Shown piece by piece: positions 17,523-25,097 of a stretch of 64,000 bases of DNA. Every line of letters starts with the position of its first letter. The first letter of the stretch is position 1. The stretch lies in contig CAMYOL010000014.1 of NCBI GenBank assembly GCA_947260005.1, forward strand, positions 52,858-116,857, read 5' to 3'. Under the pieces are notes generated by a model. It made no database searches. It was given only the letters and a program-made list of their open reading frames with translations, and had not been told where the DNA came from. Both the position numbers and the translations under genes were made by a program. The DNA is from an uncultured Ectothiorhodospiraceae bacterium. GTDB taxonomy: Bacteria; Pseudomonadota; Gammaproteobacteria; UBA6429; Thiohalophilaceae.

Positions 17523-17560
17523 ATTAAGCGCCTAATTAAGTAATAACAGGTCTAAATAAA

Positions 17561-17591
17561 AACCGGGGTAGGTGACTACTCCGGTTTTTTT
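17561..17591 (+). terminator. Intrinsic terminator of glnII
   Basis: ACCGGGGTAG-GTGA-CTACTCCGGT forms a 10-bp stem (one G-U pair) followed by a run of T's. Confidence 0.9.
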
Positions 17592-17638
17592 ATGCCTGGA
17601 TTTTTTATTCAATAGTTTTGCCCAACATTTTTTTGGCA

Positions 17639-18613
17639 TCAACGATTACTTTGTAACAACTCGGCTGCCCAGTTCTGTTGCAGAGTTTGCAAGACATCTT
17701 CCATGGAAGCCGGTCGCTCGGCTGGACCTTTATTGAGGCACTTCAAACACAGTGCCTCCAGGATTTTCGGAACCGGGTATTTACTGATCTCTGATGGTTT
17801 GGCGGGTTGCTGATTTTGCACCATGTCCAGTATCTCGTAAATTTTGTCGCTATCGAAGGGAGGCTGGCCGGTAAGCAACTCGTAGAGTACGGAACCGAGG
17901 CTATAAATATCGGTGCTAAAGCTGATGTCCGAGTCGCGGCGTATTTGCTCTGGTGACATGTAACATAACGTACCCTGTAGCTTGCCGTGACCGGTTATTG
18001 TTTTATCAGAATCCGCAATGGACTTAGTTTCATCGCTATCTTCTACAAATGTCGTTCCGTCTTTCCGCCACACCTTGGCCAATCCCCAGTCAAGCAGCAT
18101 GACCTCGCCATAAGGACCGACCAGGATATTTTCAGGTTTAATATCTCGATGAGCCACACCATGCGCATGGGCATAGGCCAGTGCACGTGCGATATCGATA
18201 ATAACTTCAATCAGCTGTGTTAGATCGTAGCGTTCACGATAATCCATAATCTCGCGCAGGGTATATCCGTGCACCAGCTTCATCGTGAAGTAATATTGGC
18301 CCCGATTATCACGACCCACCTCATAAACCGGCATGGTGTTCGGGTGCTGCAACATCGCTGATACCCGCGCCTCTCGCAGCAGGCGCGTATTTTCAATTTC
18401 ATCGTCCTGAAATTCGGGACGTAATGTCTTGTAAGCAACCACCCGGTTTAGATGCATATCCTTATAAGACTGGATCAGCGATTTCCCACCCTTGGCAATC
18501 GTGCTGAGGAATTTATAGCGGGTATTCGGGTTTAGTTTCTCTGGAAGAGGTTGGTCGGTGTCTTCCAAATAGACATGTTCGTATTCTTTTCCGGGCTGCT
18601 GAAACTTGAGCAT
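17639..18613 (-). CDS. Serine/threonine protein kinase (PknB-like, soluble)
   Basis: 324 residues, essentially only a Hanks-type kinase domain. Visible are the ATP-anchoring Lys62 (VVAYKTLRPE), catalytic loop HRDIKPEN (155-162), metal-binding motif DWG (175-177, in place of the usual DFG) and an APE-like SPEQ in the activation segment. The Gly-rich loop is degenerate (AKGGKS). There is no transmembrane helix or sensor domain. AAGGTGG lies upstream of ATG 18613. Its partner and substrates are not evident; it is monocistronic between glnII and the cassette array. Confidence 0.9.
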   Translation of the reverse strand: MLKFQQPGKEYEHVYLEDTDQPLPEKLNPNTRYKFLSTIAKGGKSLIQSYKDMHLNRVVAYKTLRPEFQDDEIENTRLLREARVSAMLQHPNTMPVYEVGRDNRGQYYFTMKLVHGYTLREIMDYRERYDLTQLIEVIIDIARALAYAHAHGVAHRDIKPENILVGPYGEVMLLDWGLAKVWRKDGTTFVEDSDETKSIADSDKTITGHGKLQGTLCYMSPEQIRRDSDISFSTDIYSLGSVLYELLTGQPPFDSDKIYEILDMVQNQQPAKPSEISKYPVPKILEALCLKCLNKGPAERPASMEDVLQTLQQNWAAELLQSNR

Positions 18614-18693
18614 GGTGAGCCACCTTTATTCTCTGATGCTATCAAGTGTAACACTCATTTTGCCTTATAAAACCTGTGTTTGAGTTAAGTGAC

Positions 18694-18769
18694 GCCCCAA
18701 CAGCCAGGCTGTAGGGTGTCCTCGCATGATCGGATAAGGTTCAGAGTGTTCCTGGCTTGCTGGTTAGGC
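18694..18769 (-). other. attC site at the distal end of the array
   Basis: The ends are GCCCCAAC (18694-18701) and GTTAGGC (18763-18769). The arms CAGCCAGG and CCTGGCTTGCTG pair with small bulges, as attC sites do. It follows the TfoX-C-like gene by four bases and marks the distal boundary of the array next to the kinase gene. Confidence 0.75.
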
Positions 18770-18773
18770 GCTT

Positions 18774-19037
18774 TCATTTTGGCGCTAAGCCCATATCATC
18801 GAGCCTGATTAGAATTTCTTCTTTGCGAGTCCTTGATACCTCCTGCCAATGAACGTCTTCTCTTGCACCAATAATTGCATAAATCGAGTTTAGCCCTGTT
18901 CCTTTTACTTTCTCTTTTAGCTTCGCGTATAAAACATATGGATCAATATCCATAAATTCATCAACAGAGTGAATCCCAACTTCCGCAAGAATATCTTCAC
19001 TCTTCGGACCAAAGCCTTTGAGGTCACGGAGTCTCAT
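18774..19037 (-). CDS. TfoX C-terminal-domain-like protein (cassette gene)
   Basis: 87 residues forming a helix-hairpin-helix type fold: LRDLKGFGPKSEDILAEVGIHSVDEF near the N-terminus is the hallmark of stand-alone TfoX_C domain proteins. The function of these solo domains is unknown; HhH motifs often contact nucleic acid. ATG 19037 has no clear ribosome-binding site. The stop lies four bases from the attC. Confidence 0.75.
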   Translation of the reverse strand: MRLRDLKGFGPKSEDILAEVGIHSVDEFMDIDPYVLYAKLKEKVKGTGLNSIYAIIGAREDVHWQEVSRTRKEEILIRLDDMGLAPK

Positions 19038-19114
19038 TATCGAGTGAGACTTAAACAGCGAAGCTGTTTAGCGTCCACGGACCTGGAAGAATTGCTAGAA
19101 GTCTTTCTAGTCAT

Positions 19115-19552
19115 TTACCTAAACATCCAATAAGCACCCAAAAACATAAAAATTGCAGAGACGTAAAGTCCTAAAAATCCAGTAAAGTGAAACCCTTTTT
19201 CAATAACGGCTTCAGCAGGTTTCCTTGGGTTATAATATACTATCAACATGGAACCTTTCGGATATTTATCTGGGTACAGCACGGCTTCATTTGCTGTCCA
19301 CCCTCGTAAGATATGTATTTTTTTAGAAGTGTACTTTTTACCCCCTACCTCATACTCATAAAGCAGATGAGGAAGAATTGTTTTATCTGAAACTTTATTA
19401 CCGCGAGAAATATCAAGTGTAGATTCAAGCACTTTGCCGCTTGCGACAGGCCATGATGCGCTTTTTATTGCTTTGACGAGTTTTGGTAGTGATGCAAGGA
19501 CACCTATACTGCCTAATAAAAAGAAACCAACTGTTAACGGATTAAGAAGCAT
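19115..19552 (-). CDS. DUF3592 membrane protein (cassette region)
   Basis: 145 residues with transmembrane helices at both ends (about 5-28 and 122-144). Between them is a soluble beta-rich DUF3592 domain with the typical SGKVLES, YEYEVGGKKYTS and VYYNPRKPAEAV segments. Function unknown. Between its stop and the next gene are two small hairpins (19053-19077 and 19094-19110) that do not form a convincing attC, so it may share a cassette with its neighbours. Confidence 0.75.
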   Translation of the reverse strand: MLLNPLTVGFFLLGSIGVLASLPKLVKAIKSASWPVASGKVLESTLDISRGNKVSDKTILPHLLYEYEVGGKKYTSKKIHILRGWTANEAVLYPDKYPKGSMLIVYYNPRKPAEAVIEKGFHFTGFLGLYVSAIFMFLGAYWMFR

Positions 19553-19581
19553 CCTGGTTTATAAGACCTCTAGCGTTTGAA

Positions 19582-20019
19582 TCAAATCGCGACGTCTTTT
19601 GGAATCGATTTGGACGATTTGTTATATGCATTTTTAACTCTTTTAGATAACATTAAACTCAGCCAAAATGTACATGAAATTATGCCAATTGATAAGTGTA
19701 TAGAATAATTAGTAATTGAATCTACTAGATTTATCTCTTGCCATAGCATGATTGTACTCGCAATAAATATTGTTATCGGCAGTAAAGTAAAGGATGCATT
19801 TACCGCTATTGCAGATTGATATGCCCATTTTTTCCTTAAAATCATGCCGACTAAAGTAACGGCAACCCACAAAGCAATAACCCCCCAAATTAGATCGTAT
19901 TTCAATTTTACATCAGGCATATTGTGCCAAATGCTAGAGTTCAATCTATCAATAGCAGCACCTACTAAACCATATATTAGCAACGCAAAATAAATTAAAT
20001 TGGTATAAACTATTTTCAT
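19582..20019 (-). CDS. Four-helix membrane protein, unknown function (cassette region)
   Basis: 145 residues with four predicted transmembrane helices (about 5-22, 43-60, 70-93, 103-122) and a basic C-terminal tail. No family recognised. Only 29 bp separate its stop from the start of the DUF3592 gene, too little for an attC, so the two probably entered in one cassette. Confidence 0.6.
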   Translation of the reverse strand: MKIVYTNLIYFALLIYGLVGAAIDRLNSSIWHNMPDVKLKYDLIWGVIALWVAVTLVGMILRKKWAYQSAIAVNASFTLLPITIFIASTIMLWQEINLVDSITNYSIHLSIGIISCTFWLSLMLSKRVKNAYNKSSKSIPKDVAI

Positions 20020-20027
20020 TTAAATGA

Positions 20028-20119
20028 ATATAACATTTGAGTTAACGGGCTCCCGAACGCGACAGCGGTTGGAGTCCGAGCCGTGCACCGCACGGCGGTA
20101 GTTTAACGATTTGTTAGAA
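20028..20119 (-). other. attC site of the lipoprotein cassette
   Basis: The ends are ATATAAC (20028-20034) and GTTAGAA (20113-20119). The arms pair as TAACATTTGAGTTAACGGGC against the reverse complement of GCGGTAGTTTAACGATTTGTTA with attC-type bulges. The central stem (20056-20073) is identical over 18 bases to part of the attC at 21888-21984. Confidence 0.8.
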
Positions 20120-20124
20120 GACAT

Positions 20125-20502
20125 TTAACTACCATCATATGTTACTTTTACATTAAATGACCCAACCGCACCTTTTTCCGGCAGATACTTTAACGTACAG
20201 GTTTTATTCCAATATTCTAGTTCATCAAAAATAAATGAAAAATCACCGGGTCCAATTGGCTTTGTCTTTAAACTTTTCGCTGACTTCGGCGATGAAAAAA
20301 TTGATATAGACGCTTTTCCATTAATACTGCCAGTAACTTCAACTTTTATCTGGCTTCCACTAAATGGCAGACTAGAGCTTTTAAACTCTTGTTGCCATGC
20401 GCTCGATTGATTTTCTAAAGTTACTTCATGCACTTTTGTGCAGCCAGAAGAAAGTACAGCAAAGCCAATTAGCAAATATTTAAAATCTAAAACAATTTTC
20501 AT
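20125..20502 (-). CDS. Small lipoprotein, unknown function (cassette gene)
   Basis: 125 residues. The signal peptide ends in a lipobox (LSSGC, Cys about 21), then follows a beta-rich domain containing KVEVTGSINGKASISIF and a C-terminal FNVKVTYDGS strand. It is probably membrane-anchored in the periplasm. No family recognised. It is flanked by attC sites five bases on each side, a textbook single-gene cassette. Confidence 0.7.
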   Translation of the reverse strand: MKIVLDFKYLLIGFAVLSSGCTKVHEVTLENQSSAWQQEFKSSSLPFSGSQIKVEVTGSINGKASISIFSSPKSAKSLKTKPIGPGDFSFIFDELEYWNKTCTLKYLPEKGAVGSFNVKVTYDGS

Positions 20503-20506
20503 TGTC

Positions 20507-20567
20507 TTCTAACATTTGTGTAACAGGCGCGACGAAAGGAGCGCCCTTGTTGTCACACTTGTTATGC
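20507..20567 (-). other. attC site of the SIR2 cassette
   Basis: A compact 61-bp site with ends TTCTAAC (20507-20513) and GTTATGC (20561-20567). The arms TAACATTTGTGTAACAGGCGC and (reverse complement) TAACAAGTGTGACAACAAGGGC pair almost throughout. The SIR2 stop codon abuts it. Confidence 0.85.
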
Positions 20568-21872
20568 CTAGTTGCGCTTCACAATAGCTAATGCATCTGA
20601 CCATATTGTATTTGCCTCAATATGTCTTTTTATTAATGCGCGATTCGAAGCAATTATGCCACCCCATTTATGGCTCCAAGACTTATATGCATGCCAAGAA
20701 TAACCAATATATAATTCTCGACGCATAGTCGTCATAGATCGGAGAGTTACTTCAAGAAATGCAGCTTCTATAGAAGTTTCTTCTATTTCCAATATACTAG
20801 CTAGATAAATCAGCCACCTGGCGAGATGCTCATATTGTTCCCATGCATTATTTTCATGAGTTAATTCTGTTTTTAGTTCGATTATCTTACCCAAAGCAAC
20901 AACAACTCTTGGGTGATTAATACTAACGCCAATAGCAGCTATTGACGATATTATTTCAAAAAAAGAATTTTCTACCCTTAAGAAGTCCTTGGTGAAGCTA
21001 TGATTTTGGAAGATGACTTTCCTGATATTATCTACTGATGATTCAGCGCACCCCTCTGCGGCTGGAATTTGATTGTTTAATTGCCTGAAAAATTCGTGCA
21101 CATCTATATTATCTAATACCCTGATGCCGTAACAATGTGAATAATAGTCTTTGACGTGCTGTACAACTTCGGATCTAGAAACTAGGAAAATATTCGAACC
21201 AATAACATGGTTTCTGGAAAAACCTTTGTAGTCGCTAATTATGGCTTTCAGATTTGTATCGCCTAGTGAGTAACCTAAAATTACAACAGTGTTTTCATGC
21301 AAAATAGTACTTAGTTTTCTTGAGAAGTAAGATTCGCCATTAATAAACTTAAAATAGTCATCGGAAGTAATAACCATATTTTCCGGTGAGTCTATAGAGC
21401 CGTGTACATGATATATTTTTGCTCTTGCTATAGATCGTGGGATTGGCAAACCTGGAGTTAATGAATGAGACTCCGCCTCTCCAGTGAGTTTTTCTACTAA
21501 TTTATCGTAATTCGTAGTAATAACCCTAAATGATTTACTTTGCATAAAAGATGCTATTTGTGAGTTATCGCCTTTAAGCTCTAAAGCTCTAATTATGCTT
21601 GCTACTTCATCGTGGATTTTTTTATCTTTCTTTAATAACTCAATTGAAATAACCTGTGCCGCTTCATCAAGGCTTAATGGGTGCTTTTCTGTACTTGGGA
21701 AAAGAGCGCTTTTTAATGTGCCAGGATCATTACATAAATCACAAAGAGACTCGAGCAACCCCTGCCAAGTAGGGGCATCATTATTAGAAACTGCCTTTGA
21801 AAAACCAGTGCCCGTAAATAAGCAAAGTCTGTTTGATACAGCAGCATATGCGATCTCAAAAAACTCACTCAA
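20568..21872 (-). CDS. SIR2-like domain protein (cassette gene, probable defence)
   Basis: The frame is open further upstream, but that part is attC sequence. The true start is very likely TTG 21872, with AGGAG eight bases upstream, giving 434 residues. The N-terminal ~250 residues are SIR2-like: NAD-binding loop FTGTGFS (about 19-25), TTNYDKLVEK, YHVHGSID and VVILGYSLGDTNLKAII. The rest is helical and unrecognised. SIR2-like proteins of this type often act in anti-phage defence by consuming NAD; a defence role is inferred from family and from the cassette location. Confidence 0.85.
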   Translation of the reverse strand: MSEFFEIAYAAVSNRLCLFTGTGFSKAVSNNDAPTWQGLLESLCDLCNDPGTLKSALFPSTEKHPLSLDEAAQVISIELLKKDKKIHDEVASIIRALELKGDNSQIASFMQSKSFRVITTNYDKLVEKLTGEAESHSLTPGLPIPRSIARAKIYHVHGSIDSPENMVITSDDYFKFINGESYFSRKLSTILHENTVVILGYSLGDTNLKAIISDYKGFSRNHVIGSNIFLVSRSEVVQHVKDYYSHCYGIRVLDNIDVHEFFRQLNNQIPAAEGCAESSVDNIRKVIFQNHSFTKDFLRVENSFFEIISSIAAIGVSINHPRVVVALGKIIELKTELTHENNAWEQYEHLARWLIYLASILEIEETSIEAAFLEVTLRSMTTMRRELYIGYSWHAYKSWSHKWGGIIASNRALIKRHIEANTIWSDALAIVKRN

Positions 21873-21887
21873 TCCATTTTCTCCTAG

Positions 21888-21984
21888 GCATAACGCTGAG
21901 ATAAATGGCGGCCAAACGCGACAGCGGTTGGACGTCCAAGCAGTGCGTGTTTTTTGCACAGCGATTTTAAGCGACTTGTTATAC
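21888..21984 (-). other. attC site of the SMI1/KNR4-like cassette
   Basis: The ends are GCATAAC (21888-21894) and GTTATAC (21978-21984), with paired arms and a central stem containing the 18 bases shared with the 20028-20119 site. It lies between the SMI1/KNR4-like stop and the SIR2 ribosome-binding site (which begins two bases beyond the core). Confidence 0.8.
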
Positions 21985-21996
21985 GTACCATTCCCT

Positions 21997-22329
21997 TCAT
22001 ATTTTAGATGTCTTAGCATTTAAAAGGTCATTTAAGTTTGTATCAACACCATCTATATCACCAAACTCTCTTTGCATAACAGGAAGTTCGGATTTAGATA
22101 AATCTAGAATTAACTCATGGCCATCTGTATTAATTGCAAATGGAAATAATAGCGCCTGGACATCTAACGGTTCAATATTATCTGCCCCAAGAAAATATTG
22201 GATTTCTTCAATAAAAGGTTTATTCAAAAATTCAAACCTTATTGGGCATGGCAACTTATATAGCTCCCCAAGCCCCTTTGGGAAAGAACAACCATATAAT
22301 GTTTCAAATTTTTCTTTATCTATTTCCAT
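21997..22329 (-). CDS. SMI1/KNR4 (SUKH)-like protein (cassette gene)
   Basis: 110 residues from ATG 22329. A TTG four codons earlier lies against the attC core and is less likely. The sequence LYGCSFPKGLGELYKLP followed by PFAINTDGHELILDLS is the pattern of the SUKH superfamily, many of which are immunity proteins for polymorphic toxins. No toxin gene is adjacent. The toxin-immunity role is therefore only a possibility. Confidence 0.65.
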   Translation of the reverse strand: MEIDKEKFETLYGCSFPKGLGELYKLPCPIRFEFLNKPFIEEIQYFLGADNIEPLDVQALLFPFAINTDGHELILDLSKSELPVMQREFGDIDGVDTNLNDLLNAKTSKI

Positions 22330-22344
22330 TACTAAACTCAAAAC

Positions 22345-22406
22345 GTATAACGGCTGCCATAAAGCGCGCCGCTTTTTGGCGTCGCTTTTGATGGCATTGT
22401 TAGGGC
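22345..22406 (-). other. attC site of the GIY-YIG cassette
   Basis: The ends are GTATAAC (22345-22351) and GTTAGGGC (22399-22406). The arms TAACGGCTGCCATAAAGCG and (reverse complement) TAACAATGCCATCAAAAGCG give an almost complete stem with a short GC-rich loop. 62 bp in total. Confidence 0.85.
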
Positions 22407-22407
22407 T

Positions 22408-22875
22408 TTAATGGTTATCAAAATCATTGTGCGGTGTTCCTAAACTTACTGACACATACATTTCCAGCAATGCCTGGCGCATTGGATCTGGTTCAGACAC
22501 ATAACGAACGCCCATATTTCTTACTCTTTCTTTTTGAGCTATAAATACTGGCCCAAATTCATGATGTGATTGCAGAAATGAACGCGAGCCTTCAGGCGAA
22601 TAAGTTGCATTTATTTGGCCGGTTAATTGCCTTGCGAGCCTAAATGCAAATGTGGCCGAGTTATGTCCAGAGCTAGGCCTGCAATGATTCTGAAGCCTTT
22701 TACGAATTGTATTAGTGCGACCAACATACAAGTGTTGATTTCCTTCAGAAAAAAGATAAATGCCAGAGGTTGGCGTATCTTTCGGTAGTGTAGCTACAGT
22801 AACCGGCTCCATTTGCATTAGCCTTTGATAAGAAGGTTCTAATGATTCGATGAAGTTTCTGAATGTCTCGTTCAT
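22408..22875 (-). CDS. GIY-YIG nuclease-family protein (cassette gene)
   Basis: 155 residues. The GIY-YIG motif is visible as GIYLFSEGNQHLYVG with the following RT...R pattern (about residues 38-58), the catalytic fold of small structure-specific nucleases. The rest lacks UvrC or homing-endonuclease domains. The first cassette of the array (highest coordinate on the - strand). Its biological target is unknown. Confidence 0.8.
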   Translation of the reverse strand: MNETFRNFIESLEPSYQRLMQMEPVTVATLPKDTPTSGIYLFSEGNQHLYVGRTNTIRKRLQNHCRPSSGHNSATFAFRLARQLTGQINATYSPEGSRSFLQSHHEFGPVFIAQKERVRNMGVRYVSEPDPMRQALLEMYVSVSLGTPHNDFDNH

Positions 22876-22884
22876 TCTTCTATA

Positions 22885-22979
22885 GCCCTAACTAGTATAT
22901 AGGTCTCCGAACTGCAATATATCACTCCGGCTTGACCTGTTGTTTAAGTATTTTGTTGTTCAATATCAATCTGTTATGC
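22885..22979 (-). other. Degenerate attC-like site at the proximal end of the array
   Basis: The core-like ends GCCCTAAC (22885-22892) and GTTATGC (22973-22979) are in the right orientation and spacing, but the arms pair poorly. It may be an eroded attC or the remnant of the array's proximal end. The bases up to 23136 contain one hairpin (23010-23030) and no gene I can support. Confidence 0.4.
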
Positions 22980-23009
22980 CCTACAAACTTCCTAATTTTA
23001 AGGGGATAC

Positions 23010-23030
23010 TAGTCTGCAATGTGCAGACTA
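23010..23030. terminator. Hairpin at the array edge, possible terminator
   Basis: TAGTCTGCA-ATG-TGCAGACTA is a perfect 9-bp stem, followed on the + strand by ATCTTTTT. No + strand gene ends here. It might end transcription entering the array or be a recombination relic. Confidence 0.4.
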
Positions 23031-23136
23031 ATCTTTTTAATTCTTATTAAAACAACACTTTACAGCTCGAAATGACTATTTTATAGCGTCAGAGTTTGGA
23101 TTTCTGCTAACGCAGAATCATTGTAGTAGTCGCTAG

Positions 23137-23340
23137 TTACCAATCACGTGGCTCACCGCGATCGCATTTCACGCAATTAAGTATAGAGCCAATCTCGCTG
23201 GCTCGGCCTTCTGGTGTAATAACCCAGGGACGATTTATCCAGGGCGGGTTATGGCGGACATGCTGGTTATGGCCGCACTCGAGTTCTGCAACCCAGTCCT
23301 GTTCTTCGTCCTGGTGATATCCTGTGATTCGTTTTCGCAA
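23137..23340 (-). CDS. DUF3565 zinc-ribbon-like protein
   Basis: 67 residues beginning at TTG 23340, because the frame has no ATG and the family begins with this ITGYHQDEE segment. The conserved pattern WVAELECGHNQHVRHNPPW plus C-terminal CVKCDRGEPRDW is characteristic of DUF3565; CGH and CVKC could bind a metal. Function unknown. It is outside the cassette array and 26 bp upstream of the MTHFR-like gene on the same strand. Confidence 0.8.
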   Translation of the reverse strand: MRKRITGYHQDEEQDWVAELECGHNQHVRHNPPWINRPWVITPEGRASEIGSILNCVKCDRGEPRDW

Positions 23341-23366
23341 ATTACTTCTAGCTATTATGGATTATG

Positions 23367-24272
23367 TTAACGGCTCACTTTACGCAACAGTTCAATGGAG
23401 GCATCGACCTCGACCTTTCTGATGGCAACGCTTTCGATGTTACAACCAATCGGGATGCCTTTTTCATCGGCAAACTCTTTTAATTCTAACCAGTTCTTTT
23501 CCGACACCTCGATTGATTTCTCCAGGATATCTTTTGAATGCAGTAATTCATTTTCCAGCCATTTTGGAAAGCTGATACCTAACCATTTCATAAACTGCAA
23601 GGTTTTAACCGATCCACATGGAGTTAAAGTAAATAGAATCGGCACCAATGGAATATTATGCTCTTGTCCATAATAATAATATTCGGACAAAAAATTCCTG
23701 GAGGCATTCACATCATAAACTCCTTGCGATACAAAAAATTGGCAGCCCTTTGACATCTTGTTAAAAACTCGCAGGTGTTCATCCCCTTTACTTTGATGTC
23801 GCTCGGGTATGGTCACCCCGCCCAGCAATAGCTCTTTATTAACCTCAGCCTTTAACGCATAGGCTTCACTGATTGATAGCGAAACGTCTTGCGATTTTGA
23901 TGCGGCACCGACAAATACAGTCAGATTGTTTTTTGTCGATGCGTTATTAAGAAACGCCGTTAATTCCTGTTTACTGTATTTACCAACTGCGCGGTAGATA
24001 ATCTTTGGCATCGCCAGGCTGCTTAGGTATTGTTCGCTATAAGAAAAGGCGTCGAGGGTTTCTATAAATGGAAATGGTCGTTCTTCTGCAGTGCGTGATT
24101 TTTCATCCTGTATGTCATAAAGAATTAATCCATCGACGCGCAAAGAATCGAGCCGCTCTATTTGACGAGTTGCTATTTCGACTATTTTTTCAGGATCGGT
24201 TCCCTTTTTTGGCGGCGTAATACCATAAACAACAACACCGCTTTCTCTTTTTTTAATCTTTTCGACCAGCAT
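23367..24272 (-). CDS. Methylenetetrahydrofolate reductase-like protein
   Basis: 301 residues with a TIM-barrel typical of the MetF/MTHFR superfamily: YGITPPKKGTDPEKIVEIA near the N-terminus, DGLILYDIQDE, LGGVTIPERH and FVSQGVYD in the middle. It is divergent from classical MetF (for example no PPK/E pattern at the usual place), so folate or one-carbon chemistry is inferred from the fold only. It may be an FAD-dependent reductase of related use. Confidence 0.65.
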   Translation of the reverse strand: MLVEKIKKRESGVVVYGITPPKKGTDPEKIVEIATRQIERLDSLRVDGLILYDIQDEKSRTAEERPFPFIETLDAFSYSEQYLSSLAMPKIIYRAVGKYSKQELTAFLNNASTKNNLTVFVGAASKSQDVSLSISEAYALKAEVNKELLLGGVTIPERHQSKGDEHLRVFNKMSKGCQFFVSQGVYDVNASRNFLSEYYYYGQEHNIPLVPILFTLTPCGSVKTLQFMKWLGISFPKWLENELLHSKDILEKSIEVSEKNWLELKEFADEKGIPIGCNIESVAIRKVEVDASIELLRKVSR

Positions 24273-24350
24273 GATTCATACTCTAATTATCCACTTTATT
24301 GAAATATAACATTGCATTCTGTTGATTCCAAAAAATAGTCACCACACCAT

Positions 24351-24977
24351 TTATATCCTCACGATCAGGTAAATACCAGTGGCCATCATAACGCTACCAG
24401 CAAAGATGTTAATCCGTTTTCTGGCCTTGCTGCTTTTAAACAGATCTCGCGCTTTGTCTGCCATGTAGGCATAACCGAGCTTAACACTAAAAAGCGCGAT
24501 GGTTACTAATATTATAATCGTGAGCGCATCAATGGCCGTTGCTGTCGTAATGTCTAAAAAGGCGGGCAAAAAACTCATATAAAAAATTATCGCTTTAGGA
24601 TCGCCCATGGTGATGAAAAATCCGGTTAAAAAATTGGATAACCATGAGAACTCTTTTATTCCCTCAACTTCAATTTGTTCTGGTTTTGATCGCCATAACA
24701 ATACACCTAATATTATTAAATATGCACCACCCAGGTATTTGACAATATCAAACCAGGCACCCATTGAGTTCGCCATACCAGCCAGGCCATATAGGGCGAT
24801 TAGAATAAACAGGTAGTCACCAACAGCAATGCCGACAATGATCATTACCGCATGTTTTATGCCGGATGCCATTGATCGTGCCGCTACGGCGATGGCGCTT
24901 GAATCCGGAACAAGGGCCAGTGTCACCATCGCCGCAAACATGGCAGCCATATTAATTAAGGTTAAGCTGGTTTCCAT
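24351..24977 (-). CDS. LysE/RhtB-family amino-acid exporter
   Basis: 208 residues from ATG 24977 (a TTG three codons upstream is less likely). Six hydrophobic segments and the LysE pattern near the N-terminus (LVPDSSAIAVAARSMASGIKHAVMIIVGIAVGD) and in the loop FFITMGDPKAIIFYMSFLP identify an inner-membrane efflux protein, usually for amino acids. The substrate is not determinable. Confidence 0.85.
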   Translation of the reverse strand: METSLTLINMAAMFAAMVTLALVPDSSAIAVAARSMASGIKHAVMIIVGIAVGDYLFILIALYGLAGMANSMGAWFDIVKYLGGAYLIILGVLLWRSKPEQIEVEGIKEFSWLSNFLTGFFITMGDPKAIIFYMSFLPAFLDITTATAIDALTIIILVTIALFSVKLGYAYMADKARDLFKSSKARKRINIFAGSVMMATGIYLIVRI

Positions 24978-25097
24978 ATAGAGCAATTTACGCTATACAA
25001 TATGAAATTGCATCGATAAGTAGGATAAGGTCAAAGTAAGATAAGATCCTGGTGGACTCTACCTTTTAATTTCAGCGCGAAATTCTCCTGAAGCGTT

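Larger units (their letters stand above)
18694..22979 (-). mobile_element. Integrase-less integron cassette array (CALIN)
   Basis: Four well-formed attC sites (18694-18769, 20028-20119, 20507-20567, 21888-21984), a fifth compact one (22345-22406) and one degenerate one (22885-22979) separate short genes, all on the - strand and each followed by its attC. This is the layout of gene cassettes. No integron integrase is present anywhere in the window, so it fits the definition of a cluster of attC sites lacking integrase. Contents: GIY-YIG, SMI1/KNR4-like, SIR2-like, lipoprotein, membrane protein, DUF3592, TfoX-C-like. Confidence 0.85.

Noticed and set aside
19045..19112. Two adjacent hairpins between the TfoX-C-like and DUF3592 genes, first read as an attC.
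   Set aside because: They are independent local stems; there is no long-range pairing between core-like ends.
21873..22019. SIR2-like protein read from an ATG inside the neighbouring attC.
   Set aside because: This stretch is attC sequence; TTG 21872 with AGGAG is the better start.
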